From UBA1731 sp963626295 (GTDB taxonomy: Bacteria; Verrucomicrobiota; Kiritimatiellia; RFP12; UBA1067), in assembly GCA_963626295.1 (NCBI GenBank), contig CAVFWS010000016.1:1-22542 (forward strand): a stretch of 22,542 nt of DNA, given 5' to 3'. The notes under the pieces are model-generated. The model saw nothing but the letters and a program-made list of their open reading frames with translations, was not told where the DNA came from and ran no database searches. The position numbers and the translations under genes are program-made. Positions 21,459-22,542 of the stretch are shown here, one piece after another. How positions within the stretch are numbered: the first letter of the stretch is position 1; each line of letters begins with the position of its first letter.

Positions 21459-22256
21459 ATGCATCCCGACCTGTTCTCCATCGGATTCCTGCACGTGAAG
21501 ACATACGGGTGCTGCATGGCGCTCGGGTTCTTCGTGGCGTGGCAGGTGCTTGTGCACCTGTGCCGCCGTACCGGACGTCCATTTGAGCCACTTGGAAACC
21601 TTCTGGTTGCCCTTATGGTCTCCGGCGTGGCCGGTAGCCGCATCGCCTACGTGATAGAGCATTGGCGGATGGAGTTCGCGGCGCATCCGATGGACGTGAT
21701 ACGCATAGACCAGGGCGGGCTGATGTTCTATGGCGGGCTGATACTCGCGACGATTGTGTTCGGGTGCTGGTGCGCATTCAAGAGGGAGAATCCCATAGCC
21801 GTGGGCGACTTGCTGTGCGTGGCGATCCCGATAGGCCATGCCTTCGGGCGCATAGGATGCTTCTTCTACGGTTGCTGCTATGGAAAGCAGTCCGCATCGT
21901 CATTTGCCGTCTCGTTCCCGCGTGGGTCTCCCGCATGGTACGAGCAGCTCAATCTCGGGCAAATATCCTCAGCTGCGCAGCAGAGTCTGCCGGTTCTGCC
22001 GACGCAACTGTTCGAGGCGGCGGCGAACGCGGCGCTTTTCGCCGTCCTGTTCATGTTCTACCGGCGCTTCCGCGGCGGAACGGCGGCCCTTTACCTTGTC
22101 GGCTATGCGGCGATCCGCTTCTCGATGGAATACCTGAGGGGTGATCCGCGCGCGGCCGTGGGGCCGTTCTCGATCTCGCAGACAATCTCCCTCGCGCTTC
22201 TTGTCGTCGGGGTTGCCCTTGCGTTCTGCTCCCGCAGCAGGGTACTAGCGAAGTAG
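21459..22256 (+). CDS. lgt: Prolipoprotein diacylglyceryl transferase
   Basis: Lgt transfers diacylglyceryl from phosphatidylglycerol to the lipobox Cys of prolipoproteins in the inner membrane, the first lipoprotein maturation step. The 265-aa protein has seven or so membrane helices, the N-terminal YGCCMALGFFVAW, GGLMFYGGLILA, the Lgt signature in its Cys-rich variant GRIGCFFYGCCYG (130-142), and RFSMEYLRGDPR near the C-terminus. Its ATG is 3 bp after the mutase stop, so it is translated from the same message. The Cys-rich signature replaces the Asn residues seen in E. coli. Confidence 0.94.
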   Translation: MHPDLFSIGFLHVKTYGCCMALGFFVAWQVLVHLCRRTGRPFEPLGNLLVALMVSGVAGSRIAYVIEHWRMEFAAHPMDVIRIDQGGLMFYGGLILATIVFGCWCAFKRENPIAVGDLLCVAIPIGHAFGRIGCFFYGCCYGKQSASSFAVSFPRGSPAWYEQLNLGQISSAAQQSLPVLPTQLFEAAANAALFAVLFMFYRRFRGGTAALYLVGYAAIRFSMEYLRGDPRAAVGPFSISQTISLALLVVGVALAFCSRSRVLAK

Positions 22257-22281
22257 TCCGCCGCCCGCGCTTCGCACGGAA

Positions 22282-22303
22282 GCCGCACTCGACCCCTTGC
22301 GGC
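22282..22303 (+). other. Weak inverted repeat after lgt
   Basis: GCCGCA and TGCGGC (6 bp) flank a 10-nt loop in the 165-bp gap after lgt. There is no T-run, so termination by this stem alone is uncertain. The remainder of the gap up to the promoter at 22372 shows nothing else. Confidence 0.25.
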
Positions 22304-22371
22304 CTACGGGTTCGCGCCCTACACCTCGACAGAACAGCCGCAGTGCCATTCATACCGCCCTGAACAATCTA

Positions 22372-22380
22372 TGGTATAAT
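22372..22380 (+). promoter_or_regulatory. Extended -10 promoter for the ATPase gene
   Basis: TGG followed by a perfect TATAAT (22375-22380); no clear -35. The start should be near 22387, with a leader of about 35 nt that includes the ribosome binding site AAAGGA (22408-22413). Confidence 0.65.
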
Positions 22381-22421
22381 ACGCACTGCAAAATCGCTTA
22401 ACAAGTTAAAGGAAGTTGCAG

Positions 22422-22542
22422 ATGGCCGAGAAGATGATCAAGCGGGACTCGTATGTCGAGAAACTGCTCGCGCGGCGGATGAACGGCTTTGTGAAAGTCA
22501 TCACCGGCATCCGTCGGTGCGGAAAGTCCTACTTGCTGAACC
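22422..22542 (+). CDS. AAA ATPase (DUF4143-type), 3' end outside window
   Basis: The first 40 codons are present. After MAEKMIKRDSYVEKLL comes VKVITGIRRCGKSYLLN, a Walker A of the form GIRRxGKS. This N-terminus is typical of the large family of AAA ATPases with a C-terminal DUF4143 domain, found in many gut and environmental bacteria, often of unknown or toxin/stress-linked function. AAAGGA lies 8 nt before the ATG, and it has its own promoter. The family call rests on 40 residues only. Confidence 0.7.
   Translation, partial: MAEKMIKRDSYVEKLLARRMNGFVKVITGIRRCGKSYLLN

Noticed and set aside
22300..22325. A GGGTTCGCGCCC stretch resembling a tRNA T-arm
   Set aside because: The stem is only 3 bp, and no matching acceptor, D or anticodon arms can be drawn around it.

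Overview
The window is about 60% G+C, densely coding, and reads as the chromosome of a Gram-negative, probably anaerobic bacterium. A TolQ/ExbD/TonB envelope-energising set shows a double membrane. A sialate O-acetylesterase, a tagaturonate epimerase-type enzyme, glycerate kinase and nickel-pincer cofactor genes suggest a polysaccharide or mucin degrader. A Thi4 thiazole synthase without a sulfur-donating cysteine suits a sulfide-rich anoxic habitat. The mix is reminiscent of Kiritimatiellota/Verrucomicrobiota gut lineages, but that placement is inference; no rRNA is present.

Layout. 1-1386: 3' part of a secreted-type sialate O-acetylesterase. 1409-3741: promoter, then infC (apparently starting at AUC), ispF and a GT2 glycosyltransferase fused to a GtrA-like membrane domain. 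3749-4920 (minus strand, the only minus genes): tatD and a small GGQ release-factor-like protein resembling mitochondrial mtRF-R. 4929-4958: a symmetric divergent promoter. 4967-5974: a shortened tandem ABC ATPase. 5975-11315: one long cluster of tolQ/exbD/tonB-like genes, larB, a short larC, a nadD-HAD fusion and queC. 11309-13777: glycerate kinase plus GntP permease, bracketed by degenerate 7-bp repeats. 13815-15005: a YrbL-like kinase-fold protein with an unrecognised N-terminal domain. 15078-18541: TPP riboswitch, thi4, thiE, bioD, bioA. 18565-22256: uxaE-like epimerase, phosphomannomutase-type enzyme, lgt. 22422-end: the first 40 codons of an AAA ATPase.

How the genes work together. NadD makes nicotinic acid adenine dinucleotide, which is the substrate of LarB, so larB-larC-nadD places precursor supply next to nickel-pincer cofactor synthesis. 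The TPP riboswitch heads an apparent transcript for both thiamin (thi4, thiE) and biotin (bioD, bioA) enzymes. Seven of the eight promoters proposed here carry an extended -10 element (TGn followed by TATAAT, TACAAT or TAGAAT). The eighth, before uxaE, lacks the TG but has the best -35 (TTGACG, 17-bp spacer).

Most worth a second look: the ABC protein whose two halves have lost opposite parts of the ATPase machinery, leaving one complete composite ATP site; the mirror-symmetric, nearly leaderless promoter that drives it and tatD; the heptanucleotide repeat islands that supply start and stop codons to flanking genes; the AUC-initiated infC; and the nadD-HAD fusion.
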